A stretch of 64,000 nt of DNA from JAICUY01 sp963716585 (GTDB lineage Bacteria; Chloroflexota; Limnocylindria; QHBO01), in contig CAVQTN010000002.1 of the NCBI GenBank assembly GCA_963716585.1, forward strand, positions 930,001 to 994,000, in the 5' to 3' direction. The notes beneath the pieces are model-generated. The model worked only from the letters and a program-made list of their open reading frames with translations. It made no database searches and was not told the origin of the DNA. Positions 33,855 to 42,466 of the stretch are shown here, in pieces. A program made the translations under genes and the position numbers. Each line of letters begins with the position of its first letter. Positions within the stretch are counted from its first letter, which is position 1.

Positions 33855-35504
33855 ATGCCGCCCCGCCTCGGCCGCCTGCTGGTCGCGTTCGCGCTGATCC
33901 TGGGAGGTCAGCTTCCGGCGGTTGGCTCGCCACCCACCGCGCGGGCCGCCGGCCTGCAGATCCAACGCCTGGCGGGCCCTGACCGCTACGCGACGGCAGC
34001 GGCCATCAGTCGGGCGAGCTTCGCGGCCGACACCCCGATCGCGTTCGTCGCGGACGGGACCACGTTCCCGGATGCGCTGAGCGCCGGACCGTTGGCGGCC
34101 GGGCGGGGCGGGCCGATCCTGCTGACGGCGCCCGATTGGCTGCCACCGGCGACGAGTGACGAGCTCGGCCGCCTGCGCCCCGCGGAAATCGTCGTGCTCG
34201 GAGGCGGCGGCAGCGTTTCGGGCAGCGTGGCGGCCCGGCTCGTTGGACATACCACCAGCGGCAGAGTCACCCGCATCAGCGGAGCCGACCGCTACGCGAC
34301 CTCGGCGGCGGTGAGTGCCGCCGCCTTCCCTTCCGGGGCGCCGGTCGCGTACCTGGCCCTGGGTCGCAGCTACCCCGATGCCCTGAGCGGCGGCGTGGCC
34401 GCGGCGGTCTCCGGCGGGCCACTGCTGCTCACCGAGCCGAACGCCATCCCGGGCGCGGTGCAGGCTGAGCTTGCCCGCCTCGCGCCGCAACGGATCATCG
34501 TGCTGGGTGGCGCAGCGGCGATCAGCGACGCGGTGGTGCAGGCCGCTGCGGGCTCCAGCCCCGGCGTGTCCGTCATACGCCTCGGTGGCGTCGACCGGTA
34601 TGCGACCAGCGCGTTGGTCTCGAAGACAGCCTTCCCCCAGGGCGCGTCCGCGACGTATCTGTCGACCGGCCTGAACTTCCCGGATGCGCTTGCCGCGGCC
34701 GCGGTGGCCGGCCGCATCGAGGCCCCCTTGCTGCTCGTCCGCGGCGACCACGCCGGCCCTGCCGCTCTGGGCGAGGCCAAGCGGCTCATGCCGTCACGCC
34801 TGGTCCTGCTGGGCGCCAGTCCCACGGTTTCCGAGCGCGTCACGCTCGAAACGCGCGTGACGCTCGGTGATCTTGCCCCGCTGCCGGTCTGCCGTTACAC
34901 GGACGTTGCAGCCGCCCATGGCACGTATGGGGATTGGCCGATCAGCCTGCTCGACACGACCTATCGCGTCGCCTCGACCTACCGCCCGCCCGATCTCGTC
35001 GACTCGTCCACGGCCGGGCTCAGCGGAGGCCACGCGTTGCGGAGCCTGGTCCGCGGCGATCTGATCGCCATGCGCGACCGCGCGTTGATGGTGGGCCGGG
35101 CGATCGACATCCAGAGCGCGTTCCGAAGTTACGCCACCCAGCAGGCGACCTTCGACTACTGGGTCGCCCGGGTCGGATACACGCAGGCTCTGCGCACCAG
35201 CGCGCGCGCGGGCCACTCCGAGCACCAATTGGGCACCGGGTTCGACTTCATGTCGCGCGGCGCCCCCGATCCATGGGATCGCGGAGACTGGTCGCTCACG
35301 CCGGCCGGCGCGTGGATGCGCGCCAACGCATGGCGCTACGGCTTCGTGATGAGCTATCCGCGGGGCGCCTTCAGTGCGGTCTGCTACGACTACGAGCCCT
35401 GGCACTATCGCTACTACGGGCGCACGCAGGCGGCCGGCATGCACGCATCGGCCCTCCTGCCGCGCGAATACCTGTGGCTGCATGCCGATGGCAAGGCGGC
35501 CTGA
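33855..35504 (+). CDS. CWB2-repeat cell-wall protein fused to VanY-type D,D-carboxypeptidase
   Basis: 549 residues. Signal peptide (about 1-32, ending ARAAG), then three cell-wall-binding type 2 repeats at about 37-125, 137-230 and 237-325, each opening with RxxGxDRYATxxxxS and containing FPDALSxG and IIVLGG-type strands. The C-terminal third is a VanY/DacB-like zinc peptidase: QSAFRSYATQ, SEHQLGTGFDF (zinc His and Asp) and EPWHYRYYG (second His). It likely trims D-Ala from peptidoglycan stems while held on the wall by the repeats. The stop overlaps the purA ATG (TGATG), which is a functional mismatch but may couple translation. Confidence 0.88.
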   Translation: MPPRLGRLLVAFALILGGQLPAVGSPPTARAAGLQIQRLAGPDRYATAAAISRASFAADTPIAFVADGTTFPDALSAGPLAAGRGGPILLTAPDWLPPATSDELGRLRPAEIVVLGGGGSVSGSVAARLVGHTTSGRVTRISGADRYATSAAVSAAAFPSGAPVAYLALGRSYPDALSGGVAAAVSGGPLLLTEPNAIPGAVQAELARLAPQRIIVLGGAAAISDAVVQAAAGSSPGVSVIRLGGVDRYATSALVSKTAFPQGASATYLSTGLNFPDALAAAAVAGRIEAPLLLVRGDHAGPAALGEAKRLMPSRLVLLGASPTVSERVTLETRVTLGDLAPLPVCRYTDVAAAHGTYGDWPISLLDTTYRVASTYRPPDLVDSSTAGLSGGHALRSLVRGDLIAMRDRALMVGRAIDIQSAFRSYATQQATFDYWVARVGYTQALRTSARAGHSEHQLGTGFDFMSRGAPDPWDRGDWSLTPAGAWMRANAWRYGFVMSYPRGAFSAVCYDYEPWHYRYYGRTQAAGMHASALLPREYLWLHADGKAA

Positions 35505-36818
35505 TGTCGGTCATCGCCGTGGTCGGCGCGCAATGGGGCGACGAGGGCAAGGGACGCGTGGTCGATTACCTCGCCGCGGATGCGGACCTCGTCATCCGCT
35601 ACCAGGGCGGCAACAACGCCGGGCACACCGTCATCAACCGCCATGGCCATTTCAAGCTGCACCTGATTCCATCGGGCATCTGCTACCCGCGGACGCGCAA
35701 CCTGCTGGGCAACGGGGTCGTGATCAACCCGCCGGCGCTGGTCGCCGAGCTCGACGCGCTGGCCGCAGCCGGCATCGGCAGTGACAACCTGTTCATCAGC
35801 GACCGGGCGCACCTGGTGATGCCCTATCACCCGCTGCTCGACCAGCTCGAGGAACGCGAGCGCGGAACGTCGAAACTGGGCACCACCTCGCGAGGCATCG
35901 GTCCCGCCTATGTCGACAAGGTGGCCCGCCGCGGGATTCGGATGGTCGACCTCCTTGAGCCCGATGTCTTCGCCACGCGCCTGGAGTCCGCCCTGGCTCG
36001 TGTTCGGCGCATGGTCGGGGGCTACTTCGGCGCCGGGGGACCGGAAGACCCATTGGCCGATGCGATCGCCGAGGCGACCGACGAGGCGGCGATCGCCCGC
36101 GACTACCTGGCCGCGGCCGACAGGCTGCGGCGCCACGTGATCGATGGTCGCGTCCTGGTCGAGGAGGCGCTGGCCCGTGGCGACCGGGTCCTGCTCGAGG
36201 GCCAGCTTGGCACCATGCGCGACATCGACTGGGGGGTCTATCCATACGTCACCTCGTCGTCGCCGATCGCCGGCGGCGCGTCGCTGGGTGCCGGCCTGCC
36301 GGCGGTGGCCATCGACCGGGTGCTGGGGATCGCCAAGGCGTACACCACGGCCGTCGGCACCGGCCCGCTGCCGACCGAGCTGGACGATGCCGCCGGCGAG
36401 CACCTGCGCGAGCGGGGCATGGAGTTCGGGGCCTCGACCGGACGCCCGCGGCGCTGCGGCTGGTACGACGCGGTGACGGTGCGCTACAGCGCGCAGCTGG
36501 CCGGCTACTCGTCGATCGCGCTCACCAAGCTCGACGTGCTCGACGACCTGGCGAGCATCCCGGTGTGCGTCGCCTACCGTGATCCGGCCAGCGGACTCGC
36601 AACTGGCGACGGTGCCCGCGTCCGAGCCGTTGTTCGCTCGCCTCGAGCCCGTCTACGAGCACCTTGCCGGCTGGCAGACCGAGACGACCGCCTGCCGCTC
36701 GTTCGGCGCGCTGCCCGCCGCGGCCCGCGCCTACGTCGAGCGCCTGGAGGAGCTTGCCGGCGTCCCGATCAGCCACGTCTCGGTGGGTCCGGAGCGTGAT
36801 CAGATGATCGTCCGTTGA
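35504..36818 (+). CDS. purA: Adenylosuccinate synthetase (one frame change near the 3' end)
   Basis: Joins aspartate to IMP using GTP, the first step toward AMP. From ATG 35504: VVGAQWGDEGKGRVVDYLA (P-loop and general base), YQGGNNAGHTVI with catalytic His, TTSRGIGPAYVDKVAR, LLEGQLGTMRDIDWGVYPYVTSSS, VGTGPLPTEL, GRPRRCGWYDAV, ALTKLDVLD. After VCVAYRD (about residue 365) the frame shifts by one base between about 36585 and 36605 and continues as VPASEPLFARLEPVYEHLAGWQTET to SVGPERDQMIVR and TGA 36818. Everything else is intact, so a sequence error is the likely explanation. A long alternative frame to 36799 is an artefact. Confidence 0.92.
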
Positions 36819-36831
36819 AGGAGTGCACAGG

Positions 36832-37728
36832 ATGAAGATGGGCGTGATCGTTCCGCAGGGCTGGACCGGCGAGTACGACGGCTGGGAGCCGCCGCGCGCC
36901 TGGGCGCGCACCGTCGCGGTGGCGCAGCAGGCGGAGCGGCTGGGGTTCGAATCGATCTGGCTGTTCGACCACTTCCACACCGTGCCGCGGCCGACCGACG
37001 AGATCACCTTCGAGTCGTTCACCTCCCTGGCGGCGCTGGCCATGGCCACGGAGCGCGTGCGCATCGGCCAGGTGGTCATCTGCAACGGATTTCGCAACCC
37101 GGCACTCGTCGCCAAGATGGCCTCGATGCTCGACACGATCTCGAGAGGCCGGTACGACCTGGGCATCGGCGCCGGCTGGAAGCGCGAGGAGTGGCTCGCC
37201 TACGGCTACGAGTTCCCGGCGACGCGCGATCGGCTTGCCATGCTGGAGGATGGGCTCGAGGTCATCAGTCGCATGCTCGAGCCCGGCCGCGAGAACCGAG
37301 CGAGCTATGCGGGCGAGCATGCGCGCGTCGCGGGAGCCATCAACCAGCCGAAGCCGATGCAGCCGAAACTGCCGATCATGGTCGGCGGCAACGGTCCAAA
37401 GGTCACCTGGCGGCTGGCGGCGCGCTTCGCGGATGAGCTGAATCTCGACGGCCTGTCGCCGGACGAGCTGCGCGAGGCGCTGCCGGTCATCCGCGCCCGG
37501 TGCGAGGAGATCGGCCGCGACCCGGAGTCGCTACGCGTCTCGGTGCACGCCTGGTGGGGCGACGACGCCTGGCGCCAGCCCGGGGAGCGGCGCGTCGAAC
37601 TGCTGCAGCAGTACGCGAATCTGGGGGTGAGCCGGGTGATCGGTCTGCTGCCGGCCAGCGCCGCTGGCGATCAGGCGCTCGAGGAGCTGAGGGAGGACGC
37701 TCGCGCCGCTGCCGCCGAGCTGGTCTGA
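36832..37728 (+). CDS. LLM-class (luciferase-like) flavin oxidoreductase, probably F420-dependent
   Basis: 298 residues from ATG 36832 (MKMGVIVPQGWTGEY), with AAGGAG upstream; GTG 36823 is an alternative. TIM-barrel luciferase-like family: QQAERLGFESIWLFDHF, LAALAMATERVRIGQVVICNGFRNPALVAKMASMLDTISRGRYDLGIGAGWKREEWLAYGYEFP, and LPIMVGGNGPKVTWRLAARFADELNL. The subset with these blocks in Actinobacteria and Chloroflexota uses coenzyme F420, but the cofactor is inferred. The substrate is unknown. It is 13 nt after purA and may be cotranscribed. Confidence 0.82.
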   Translation: MKMGVIVPQGWTGEYDGWEPPRAWARTVAVAQQAERLGFESIWLFDHFHTVPRPTDEITFESFTSLAALAMATERVRIGQVVICNGFRNPALVAKMASMLDTISRGRYDLGIGAGWKREEWLAYGYEFPATRDRLAMLEDGLEVISRMLEPGRENRASYAGEHARVAGAINQPKPMQPKLPIMVGGNGPKVTWRLAARFADELNLDGLSPDELREALPVIRARCEEIGRDPESLRVSVHAWWGDDAWRQPGERRVELLQQYANLGVSRVIGLLPASAAGDQALEELREDARAAAAELV

Positions 37729-37816
37729 GACCGCCGGGGGCCGCGGGACGCGGTTCCGAACGAATCCGCGAGGTCGGCCCGCGCAGACGGACTGACCACC
37801 ACCGCTGCACCCGCCC

Positions 37817-37822
37817 TATACT
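37817..37822 (+). promoter_or_regulatory. -10 hexamer of guaB3
   Basis: TATACT, giving a predicted start near 37829 and an untranslated leader of about 115 nt, unusually long for this window, where many genes are leaderless. Confidence 0.5.
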
Positions 37823-37889
37823 GGGGCGAAACGCAGCGATGGATCCGTGCAGCAGATCCGAGCAGTTTCGACCACCAGCGATCCACCGA

Positions 37890-37923
37890 GCCCGCGCCGG
37901 CCGATGCCGTCCGCGGGCGTTTT
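37890..37923 (+). terminator. Hairpin plus T-tract in the guaB3 leader (attenuator candidate)
   Basis: GCCCGCG (37890-37896) pairs with CGCGGGC (37912-37918), followed by GTTTT. It lies 21 nt ahead of the guaB3 start and its AGGAGG, and about 60 nt after the predicted transcription start. An upstream GGATC/GATCC hairpin (about 37841-37859) could rearrange with it. It may be a regulated attenuator or just the terminator of an upstream transcript. Confidence 0.5.
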
Positions 37924-37943
37924 GTACCCTTGAGGAGGCGTCG

Positions 37944-39122
37944 TTGATCGACCAGGCGTTCGCGATTGCCGAGCCGAGCAGCGAGCGCGGCGAGCGCCGG
38001 CTGCGTCGCGCCTACGGCTTCGAGGAGATCGCGCTCGTGCCCGGGGCGGTGACCGCCGACCCCGCCGAGGTCGACCTGTCGATTGAGCTCGCCGGCCGGC
38101 GCCTGGCGATCCCGTTCATCGCCGCGGCGATGGACGCGGTGGCTGACGCCGGCTTTGCCGCGCAGATGACGCGCCACGGCGGGCTGGCGGTAATCAACCT
38201 GGAAGGGCTGTACACGCGCTACGAGGATGCCGCACCGATCATCGAGCAGGTTGCCGCGGCGGAGAGCGGGCACGCGGCCGCGTCGGTCCTGGCGGAGGCC
38301 TATGCGCAGCCGATTCGCGACGAGCTGATCCGGGCGCTCATCGCCGAGATCAAGGCGCAGGGGGGCATTGCGGCGGTGGCGACCACGCCATCGTCGGCCT
38401 GGCATCACGCCGAGGTCGCGGCCGATGCCGGTGCCGACCTCTTCCTCGTCCAGTCGCAGGTCTCCAGCGCGCGGCACATCTCGGCGTCGGGTCGCGTCCT
38501 GTCGCTCGCCGATCTGACCGGCGCGCTCAAGATCCCGGTCCTGGTCGGCAACACGGTGAGCGGCGAGGCCGCCTACCAGCTCATGCAGCAGGGGGCCGCG
38601 GCGGTGCTGGTCGGCGTCGGGCCGGGCGCGGCATGCACCACGCGCGAGGTGCTCGGCATCGGCGTGCCGCAGGTGTCGGCCACGCTCGAGGTGGCCGCTG
38701 CACGCGACCGCTACCTGGCCGACACCGGCCGCTACGTGCCGATCGTCACCGACGGCGGGATGAAGACAGGTGGCGACATCGCCAAGGCGATTGCCTCCGG
38801 AGCCGATGCGGTCATGCTCGGCTCGCCGTTCGCCGCCGCCCTCGAAGCGCCGGGCCGCGGCTTCAACTGGGGGATGGCCGCGCCATCGGCCATGCTTCCG
38901 CGCGGCACGCGCATCAAGATCGGTGAGCGGCTGCCGCTGGAGCAGATCCTGTTCGGCCCGTCGTCGACGACCCACGGCACGCAGAACCTGGTCGGCGCGC
39001 TGCGCGCCTCGATGGGCGCGCTCGGCGCGCGGAGCATCCACGAGATGCACCAGGTCGAGATGGTGATCGCGCCGTCGATCGTGACCGAGGGCAAATCGTG
39101 GCAGCTGGCGGGGCGCCAATAG
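37944..39122 (+). CDS. guaB3: GuaB3-family IMP dehydrogenase
   Basis: 392 residues from TTG 37944, with GAGGAGG 5-6 nt upstream. A TIM-barrel IMP dehydrogenase without CBS domains. The thioimidate Cys is in VGPGAACTTREVLGIGVPQ; YVPIVTDGGMKTGGDIAKAIASGADAVMLGSPFA is the phosphate site; the C-terminal APSAMLPRGTRIKIG, LEQILFGPSSTTHGTQNLVGALRASMG is specific to the GuaB3 subgroup of Actinobacteria, cyanobacteria and relatives. It converts IMP to XMP, the committed GMP step; guaA is 4 kb downstream. In phyla such as Actinobacteria a CBS-containing GuaB usually coexists; none is in this window. Confidence 0.88.
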   Translation: MIDQAFAIAEPSSERGERRLRRAYGFEEIALVPGAVTADPAEVDLSIELAGRRLAIPFIAAAMDAVADAGFAAQMTRHGGLAVINLEGLYTRYEDAAPIIEQVAAAESGHAAASVLAEAYAQPIRDELIRALIAEIKAQGGIAAVATTPSSAWHHAEVAADAGADLFLVQSQVSSARHISASGRVLSLADLTGALKIPVLVGNTVSGEAAYQLMQQGAAAVLVGVGPGAACTTREVLGIGVPQVSATLEVAAARDRYLADTGRYVPIVTDGGMKTGGDIAKAIASGADAVMLGSPFAAALEAPGRGFNWGMAAPSAMLPRGTRIKIGERLPLEQILFGPSSTTHGTQNLVGALRASMGALGARSIHEMHQVEMVIAPSIVTEGKSWQLAGRQ

Positions 39123-39303
39123 CCAGACCGATACGCCGACGGGAGGCGATGGCCGGGCCGGCCGTCCGCTTGGCCCGCTTCGCTACGGCCTGCGGGAAGG
39201 GGCGGCCGGCCTCACTCCACAACCGCATCGGTCGCGTTGGTTAGTGTCAGGAAGGCTCAGGCCGTCAGGTCAGTCTCTGCGTCCGCACGACGCGGCTGCA
39301 TCT

Positions 39304-39482
39304 GAGTCGCCTGACGACTCAAACGAGTGAGACGTCGCCGCTCACCTGCTGTTTAGTCACCTGGCGACTCAGATCGACCGCTTTGATGGCCCGTAGCCCT
39401 CAACCACGTCGGTTTCAGTCACCTGACGACTCAACTGCACGACAACCGGCGCGGCACCCTCATTTCAGTCACCAGGCGACTC
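39304..39482 (+). repeat. Array of four 17-bp palindromic repeats
   Basis: Units: GAGTCGCCTGACGACTC (39304-39320), TAGTCACCTGGCGACTC (39354-39370), CAGTCACCTGACGACTC (39416-39432) and CAGTCACCAGGCGACTC (39466-39482). Units 2-4 are preceded by TTT or TTTC and units 1, 3 and 4 are followed by AA. Period 50, 62 and 50 bp, with unrelated sequence in between. The array occupies most of the 463-bp gap 39123-39585 after guaB3, where I see no gene. No cas gene is near. Confidence 0.7.
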
Positions 39483-39585
39483 AACGGCACCGCGGCCACG
39501 TTCTGGCTAATGGCCAGATCACGAAGCGCCGGTCCGGTTCCCGCCGATCGAGGAACAGCGGACGATTGCATCGGTCCTGGGAGCG

Positions 39586-39783
39586 ATGGACGACACGGAG
39601 CTGTCGCCATACCGTCAAGGTGTACCGCAGCGAACGTATGGCATCGGACGATGGCCAATGGCGCCTGTTCAGATTCGCCTTGAGCCGGATACCGATGTGC
39701 CCGGCTATGAGCCTATGGTGTTGCACGACATGCCCGAAGAGGCAATCAGAGTTATCGCTGAGGTCGTCGAGGTGGTGCCATGA
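39586..39783 (+). CDS. Small hypothetical protein, coupled to the MBL-fold gene
   Basis: 65 residues from ATG 39586, with GGGAG just upstream. It ends TGA overlapping the next ATG by 4 bp (ATGA), the same coupling used by real operons here, which is the main support. The sequence has a mixed N-terminus (YRQGVPQRTYGIGRWP) and an acidic, strand/helix-like C-terminus (LEPDTDVPGYEPMVLHDMPEEAIRVIAEVVEVV). No motif or family recognised. Confidence 0.45.
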   Translation: MDDTELSPYRQGVPQRTYGIGRWPMAPVQIRLEPDTDVPGYEPMVLHDMPEEAIRVIAEVVEVVP

Positions 39784-40604
39784 CTGAACCGTGGACCGAG
39801 GTGGGCGAGCGCGTGTTCGTGCGGCGCTACCGCACCTGGAACGGCGAGCCGTTCGACCAGAACATCGGCGCCATCCTGGGCGCGGAGGGCGTGGTCGTGA
39901 TCGACACGCGGGGGTCGCACCGTCTCGCCAACGAGCTGCGCGACGAGCTGGCTCGGCTGACGCGCCAGCCGATCGCCGCCGTCGTCAACACCCATCACCA
40001 CTGGGACCACACCTGGGGCAACGCCCGCTTCGAGGAGGCGCCGATCTGGGGCCACGTCCGCTGCGCCGAGCGCGTCGTGGCCGACTCCGCGGTGGCCCTC
40101 CGCCGCATCCTTTTCCAGGAGCCGGGGTTGGCCGAGGAGCTTGGCGAGGTCACCGCCACGCCGCCCGACCAGACGTTCGCGGAGGTCGCCACCATCGATC
40201 TCGGCGACCGCCAGGTCGCGCTGCGCCACATCGGTCTCGGGCACACCGACAACGACATCCTGGTGGCGGTGCCCGATGCATCGGTCCTGTTCGCCGGCGA
40301 CCTGCTCGAAAACGATGCGGCGCCGTCGTTCGGCGACGCCTACCCGCTCGCCTGGGCGGAGACGGCAGCCCGGCTGGTAGCGCTGGTCGACGGCGCGGTC
40401 GTGCCGGGGCACGGCGGCGTGGGAAATCGGGCCTTCGCCGAACGGCAGGCGGCGGAGCTGGGGGAGATTGCCACGCTGGTGCGGGAGGTGGGCAACGGGT
40501 CGCTGGACCGCGAAGCGGCCTTGCGGCGTTCGCCGTTTCCCGCGCAGCCCACCGAGCAGGCGCTCGAGCGTGGCGCCGTGGAGCTGGAGGCGGTGAAGGC
40601 ATGA
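39780..40604 (+). CDS. Metallo-beta-lactamase-fold hydrolase
   Basis: 274 residues. The binuclear zinc signature is THHHWDHTWGN (HxHxDH), with further ligands at HIGLGHTDNDI, FAGDLLEND and VPGHGGVGN. The family (glyoxalase II / beta-lactamase-like) hydrolyses thioesters, lactams or phosphoesters. Placement of the GHT and AGD motifs fits a class-B-like or glyoxalase-type small hydrolase rather than RNase Z. Translationally coupled both to the small upstream ORF and to the NTF2-like gene downstream, suggesting a three-gene unit. The substrate is unknown. Confidence 0.85.
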   Translation: MTEPWTEVGERVFVRRYRTWNGEPFDQNIGAILGAEGVVVIDTRGSHRLANELRDELARLTRQPIAAVVNTHHHWDHTWGNARFEEAPIWGHVRCAERVVADSAVALRRILFQEPGLAEELGEVTATPPDQTFAEVATIDLGDRQVALRHIGLGHTDNDILVAVPDASVLFAGDLLENDAAPSFGDAYPLAWAETAARLVALVDGAVVPGHGGVGNRAFAERQAAELGEIATLVREVGNGSLDREAALRRSPFPAQPTEQALERGAVELEAVKA

Positions 40605-40972
40605 CCCACGACGATGTGCAGGCGTGGCTGGACCGGTATGTCGCGGCGTGGCGATCGAACGATCCGGAGCTCATCGGCGACCTGTTCACCGAGGATGCGA
40701 CCTACCGCTACTACGCCTATGCCGACGCCACGCGGGGCCGCGACGCGATCGTGGCCGGCTGGCTCGACGACGCGGACCACCCGGACAGCTGGGAGGCGAG
40801 CTACGAGCCGTGGGCGATCGACGGGAGCCGGGCGGTTGCGATCGGCACCAGCCGGTACGTACCGACCGCCGAGCAGCCCGAGCGCATCTTCTGGAACTGC
40901 TTCCTGCTGACCTTCGGGCCTGACGGGCGCTGCGCCGACTTCGTCGAGTACTACATGCAGCAGCCGCGGTAG
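40601..40972 (+). CDS. NTF2/SnoaL-like protein
   Basis: 123 residues. The cone-shaped NTF2 fold is suggested by WLDRYVAAWRSNDPELIGDLFTEDATYRYYAYADATRGRDAIVAGWL, the usual first half of SnoaL-like proteins, followed by strands WEASYEPWAIDGSRAVAIGTSRYV and NCFLLTFGPDGRCADFVEYYMQQP. Some members are isomerases or hydratases and many only bind ligands. It starts ATG overlapping the MBL-fold stop (ATGA). Role unknown; cytosolic. Confidence 0.75.
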   Translation: MTHDDVQAWLDRYVAAWRSNDPELIGDLFTEDATYRYYAYADATRGRDAIVAGWLDDADHPDSWEASYEPWAIDGSRAVAIGTSRYVPTAEQPERIFWNCFLLTFGPDGRCADFVEYYMQQPR

Positions 40973-41007
40973 CGCGGCGACGGGACAGCGCAAGACGCTG
41001 AGCAATT

Positions 41008-41030
41008 CAACTCAGTTGATTGAGTAAACT
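41008..41030 (+). promoter_or_regulatory. Palindromic operator and -10 of the AAA ATPase gene
   Basis: CAACTCAGTTG (41008-41018) is a palindrome, and ACTCA-N6-TGAGT (41010-41025) a second one overlapping it. The last T starts TAAACT (41025-41030), which ends 8 nt before the ATG at 41039. Bound protein would block this leaderless promoter. Confidence 0.45.
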
Positions 41031-41038
41031 CGGGTTCG

Positions 41039-42254
41039 ATGGCCAGACGAGCCGCCCGCGCCCCGTACCGCCGCCCGATCTACGACACCATCCTGTCGCG
41101 CGCCCACGAGCCGCGCCGCTTCATCCAGGTCCTCGCTGGACCGCGACAGGTGGGCAAGACCACGCTCGCCAGACAGGTGATGGACGCGGTCGGCGTGCCG
41201 GCGCATGTCGCATCGGCCGATGATCCCGCCCTGCGGGAGTCAGGCTGGCTTGAGACCCAGTGGGAGATCGGCCGGCTGCGCGCCCGCAGCGGTGGTCGGG
41301 CCGGTGGACTGCTGGTCATGGACGAGATCCAGAAGATCCCGGCATGGTCCGAATCGGTCAAGCGCCTGTGGGACCACGACACCGCCAGCGCCCTGCCGCT
41401 GCGCGTGATGCTCCTGGGAAGCGCACCGCTGCTGGTGCAGAAAGGCCTGACCGAGAGCCTTGCCGGACGCTTCGAGCTGATCCGCGTGTCGCACTGGTCC
41501 TTCCCCGAGATGCGCGATGGTTTTGGCTGGAGCCTGCCGCAGTATCTGTATTTCGGCGGCTACCCGGGTGCCGCCGACCTCATCGCCGACGAGGACCGAT
41601 GGCGCCGCTACCTGCTCGATTCGCTGGTCGAGACGACGCTGGCGCGCGACGTGCTGCTGTTGACCCGCGTCGACAAGCCGGCGCTGCTGCGCCAGCTCTT
41701 CCGGCTCGGATGCGAGCGCTCCGCCGAGGTCGTTCCTTACTCACGCATGCTCGGACGGCTGGCCGATGCCGGGAACACCACGACGCTGGCCCACTACCTC
41801 GAGCTGCTGACGGGGTCGGGGATGCTCACCGGTCTGCCGAAATACGGGTCGGTCGGCCGGCAACGCGCGTCGAGTCCGAAGCTGCTGGCGCTCAACACCG
41901 CCCTCATGACGGCGTCCGCCGGCATCTCATTCGCCGACGCGCAGGCGGATGCCGACGTCTTTGGTCGCCTGGTGGAGACCGCGGTCGGCGCACACCTCGC
42001 CAACGGGCCCGATCCGTCGCGCATCGGGTACTGGAAGCAGGGCAACCGCGAGGTCGACTTCGTCGTGGCGTCGCGGCTGCCGAGAGGCCCGGCGCTGGCG
42101 ATCGAGGTCCAGAGCGGGCGCGGCCGCGAGGTGCAACCAGGGATGGCGGCCTTCGAGCGTGAGTATCCGGGCACGCGCCAGCCTGCTCATCGGCCCGCGG
42201 GGCATGGACGTCGAGGAGTTCCTGTCGGAACCGGCCGAAACCTGGGTGAGCTGA
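41039..42254 (+). CDS. AAA_14/DUF4143 ATPase (one frame change near the 3' end)
   Basis: About 404 residues. Walker A LAGPRQVGKTTLARQV, Walker B GGLLVMDEIQKIPAWSE, sensor region RVMLLGSAPLLVQKGLTESLAGRFELI, then DUF4143 with GGYPGAADL, a winged-helix section and the nuclease-like IGYWKQGNREVDFVV-ASRLP plus AIEVQSGR. After FEREYPGTR (about 42176) one base changes the frame; ASLLIGPRGMDVEEFL then completes the usual end at TGA 42254. The family is common in archaea and bacteria, often mobile or toxin-like in distribution, and its physiological role is unclear. A leaderless promoter with an overlapping palindrome precedes it. Confidence 0.82.
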
Positions 42255-42303
42255 GCCGGGCTCGTTCGTCGCTGCGAAGGTTCCGTCGGCCACCACATAC
42301 CCA

Positions 42304-42359
42304 CCGGATGAGTAAGCGGCGGTCGAACGAGCGCGCCGGCCGCCAGGTCACTCATCTGG
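42304..42359. terminator. Long-loop hairpin between convergent genes
   Basis: CCGGATGAGT (42304-42313) pairs with ACTCATCTGG (42350-42359) with one mismatch, and inner GCGGC/GCCGC blocks can extend it. It lies in the 212-bp gap between the ATPase and the effector-binding protein 3' ends. Terminator or repeat remnant; evidence is weak. Confidence 0.3.
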
Positions 42360-42466
42360 CGAGTAGCGCACGCTCTGGATGGCGGGAAGCGCCGGCAAAC
42401 GCTCGCCTCTTACGCGTGCGACGAGTATCTGGCGGATCCTCGCGACCTCAGATCCGCGACCGCACA

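Noticed and set aside
39304..39482. Reading the palindrome array as a CRISPR array
   Set aside because: Repeats are only about 17-22 bp, spacing is irregular (50, 62, 50), repeats differ from each other by up to three bases, there are four units and no cas gene is in the window. Kept as an unclassified repeat array.
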